5,978 bases of DNA. It comes from Terriglobia bacterium (GTDB taxonomy: Bacteria; Acidobacteriota; Terriglobia; UBA7540). Below are positions 5,009 through 5,978 of the stretch, piece after piece. The notes beneath the pieces were generated by a model that worked only from the letters and a program-made list of their open reading frames with translations, was not told the DNA's origin and did no database searches. Every line of letters starts with the position of its first letter. Positions within the stretch are counted from its first letter, which is position 1. The translations under genes were made by a program, and so were the position numbers. Location: positions 1 through 5,978 of the forward strand of contig JASHTR010000248.1 in the NCBI GenBank assembly GCA_030040455.1, in the 5' to 3' direction.

Positions 5009-5978
5009 ATGACCACGCACAAACAGTTCGAGGCGAGGATGCTTGATGCATTGGGGCGGCCGATGCGCAGCCTGCGCATTTCGGTAACGGACCAATGCAA
5101 TCTGAGATGCAACTATTGTATGCCGGAAGAGGAATACGCATGGCTCGGCCGCGACGCGATCCTGAGCTTCGAAGAGATCAACGAACTCGCCGGTATTTTC
5201 ACTGGCTTGGGGGTTCAGAAGATCCGGTTAACGGGAGGCGAGCCGCTCCTGCGACACAATGTGAGCAAGTTAGTCCGCATGTTGGCGGGAAATGTCGCCA
5301 TTCAAGATCTCGCCCTTACCACCAACGGCATTCTTCTCGAGCGGGACGCCCAGGCATTGCGCGAGGCAGGGTTGATGCGCGTGACCGTCAGCCTGGACAC
5401 GCTCCAGCCAAACCGTTTCCGGAGCCTGACGCGCAGCGCCGCGCATGGCGCGGTGTTGAAGGGGATCGCGGCAGCGCGGGGAGCAGGGTTTGAAGTGATT
5501 AAAATTAATGCAGTGATCGTGCGGGATCTAAATAACGATGAGCTCCCGGACCTCATCGAATACGGACGGGAAGTCGGGGCGGAGGTCCGTTTTATCGAAT
5601 ACATGGACGTGGGGGGGGCAACGCGCTGGTCGCTTGATAGCGTGGTAACACGCGCGGAGATGCTTGGGATTTTGAAGCGGCGTTTTGGCCCCATTGAGCC
5701 GCTGAAGGAAAACGGAGACGGGGTGCCGGCTTCCAAAGCGCCCGCCGACCAGTTTCGGCTCCGGGATGGAACGGTTTTCGGAATCATTTCTTCCACCACC
5801 CAGCCTTTTTGCCGCACCTGCGACCGCAGCCGACTGACACCGGATGGCATCTGGTTTCTTTGCCTTTATGCGCCGAGCGGAATTGATCTAAAAAAGCCCT
5901 TGCGCGAGCAGGTCTCCCGGTCCCTGATCGCCCAAACGATTGTGAACGCCTGGCGAACGCGCCGCGACCGCGGGGCGG
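5009..5978 (+). CDS. moaA: GTP 3',8-cyclase MoaA (molybdenum cofactor biosynthesis), 3' end cut by window
   Basis: The frame is open to the edge, 323 residues. MoaA is a cytosolic radical-SAM enzyme that, with MoaC, turns GTP into cyclic pyranopterin monophosphate, the first stage of molybdenum cofactor synthesis. The N-terminal [4Fe-4S] motif is C30-x3-C34-x2-C37 (CNLRCNYC), and the SAM-binding motif TGGEP is at 75-79. The second cluster has C268-x2-C271-x13-C285 in FCRTCDRSRLT followed by WFLCL; this spacing is diagnostic of MoaA. LTTNG (103-107) and SLD (128-130) are further conserved strand ends. The final visible residues RDRGA begin the usual C-terminal tail, so perhaps 10-25 residues are missing. 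Two starts are possible: ATG 5009 (AAGG close before it) and ATG 5039 (GAGG five bases before it), the latter giving MLDALGRPMRSLRISVTDQC, nearer the family norm. Nothing else visible belongs to the pathway. Confidence 0.95.
   Translation, partial: MTTHKQFEARMLDALGRPMRSLRISVTDQCNLRCNYCMPEEEYAWLGRDAILSFEEINELAGIFTGLGVQKIRLTGGEPLLRHNVSKLVRMLAGNVAIQDLALTTNGILLERDAQALREAGLMRVTVSLDTLQPNRFRSLTRSAAHGAVLKGIAAARGAGFEVIKINAVIVRDLNNDELPDLIEYGREVGAEVRFIEYMDVGGATRWSLDSVVTRAEMLGILKRRFGPIEPLKENGDGVPASKAPADQFRLRDGTVFGIISSTTQPFCRTCDRSRLTPDGIWFLCLYAPSGIDLKKPLREQVSRSLIAQTIVNAWRTRRDRGA

Noticed and set aside
5302..5850. 182-codon minus-strand ORF
   Set aside because: It is the antisense shadow of moaA, whose iron-sulfur motifs are unmistakable on the plus strand.
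1..5978. CRISPR array, tRNA, rRNA or insertion sequence
   Set aside because: No regularly spaced repeats, no cloverleaf-like sequence, and no transposase or terminal inverted repeats were seen.

Overview
The window most resembles a chromosomal stretch of an acidobacterium, probably of the Solibacter/Bryobacterales type. This is inferred from gene content and was not tested by a search. The clues are a TonB-dependent receptor whose N-terminus is a carboxypeptidase-regulatory-like domain, an FCD-type GntR regulator, a secreted LamG/DUF1080-like protein, a Tat-exported enolase-superfamily enzyme, a cytochrome c/PQQ dehydrogenase relic, and moderately high GC.

Layout. Bases 1-331 (minus strand) hold the start of a TonB-dependent receptor that runs off the left edge. 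It has a strong Shine-Dalgarno and a perfect 8-bp inverted repeat in its leader. A doubtful 80-codon ORF (350-592, minus) lies just upstream. Bases 593-811 are a control region with repeated and palindromic motifs ahead of an FCD GntR regulator (812-1585, plus). Convergent to it is a secreted LamG-like protein (1651-2349, minus), with a plausible sigma70-type promoter at 2474-2502. Bases 2624-3125 (plus) are a badly eroded cytochrome c/PQQ dehydrogenase: it keeps the CxxCH heme motif and two short PQQ pieces but has an in-frame stop, two large internal deletions and a frameshift. Bases 3126-3389 hold no gene I recognise. A Tat-signal mandelate racemase/muconate lactonizing enzyme family protein occupies 3390-4724 (minus). 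A 284-base divergent intergenic region with overlapping hairpins separates it from moaA (5009 to the right edge, plus), the radical-SAM enzyme of molybdenum cofactor biosynthesis, which is nearly complete.

How they may fit together (inference). The receptor would import a ligand across the outer membrane. The LamG-like protein and the Tat-exported enolase-superfamily enzyme would both act outside the cytoplasm on a carbohydrate or sugar acid. The FCD GntR protein belongs to a family that senses such acids. The PQQ relic suggests a periplasmic oxidation step that has been lost here. MoaA is a housekeeping gene with no evident link. Nothing in the window is clearly a new defence or mobile system. 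The most unusual points are the atypical DNA-reading helix and metal site of the regulator, the export of an enolase-superfamily enzyme with an altered KxK motif, and the anatomy of the PQQ relic.
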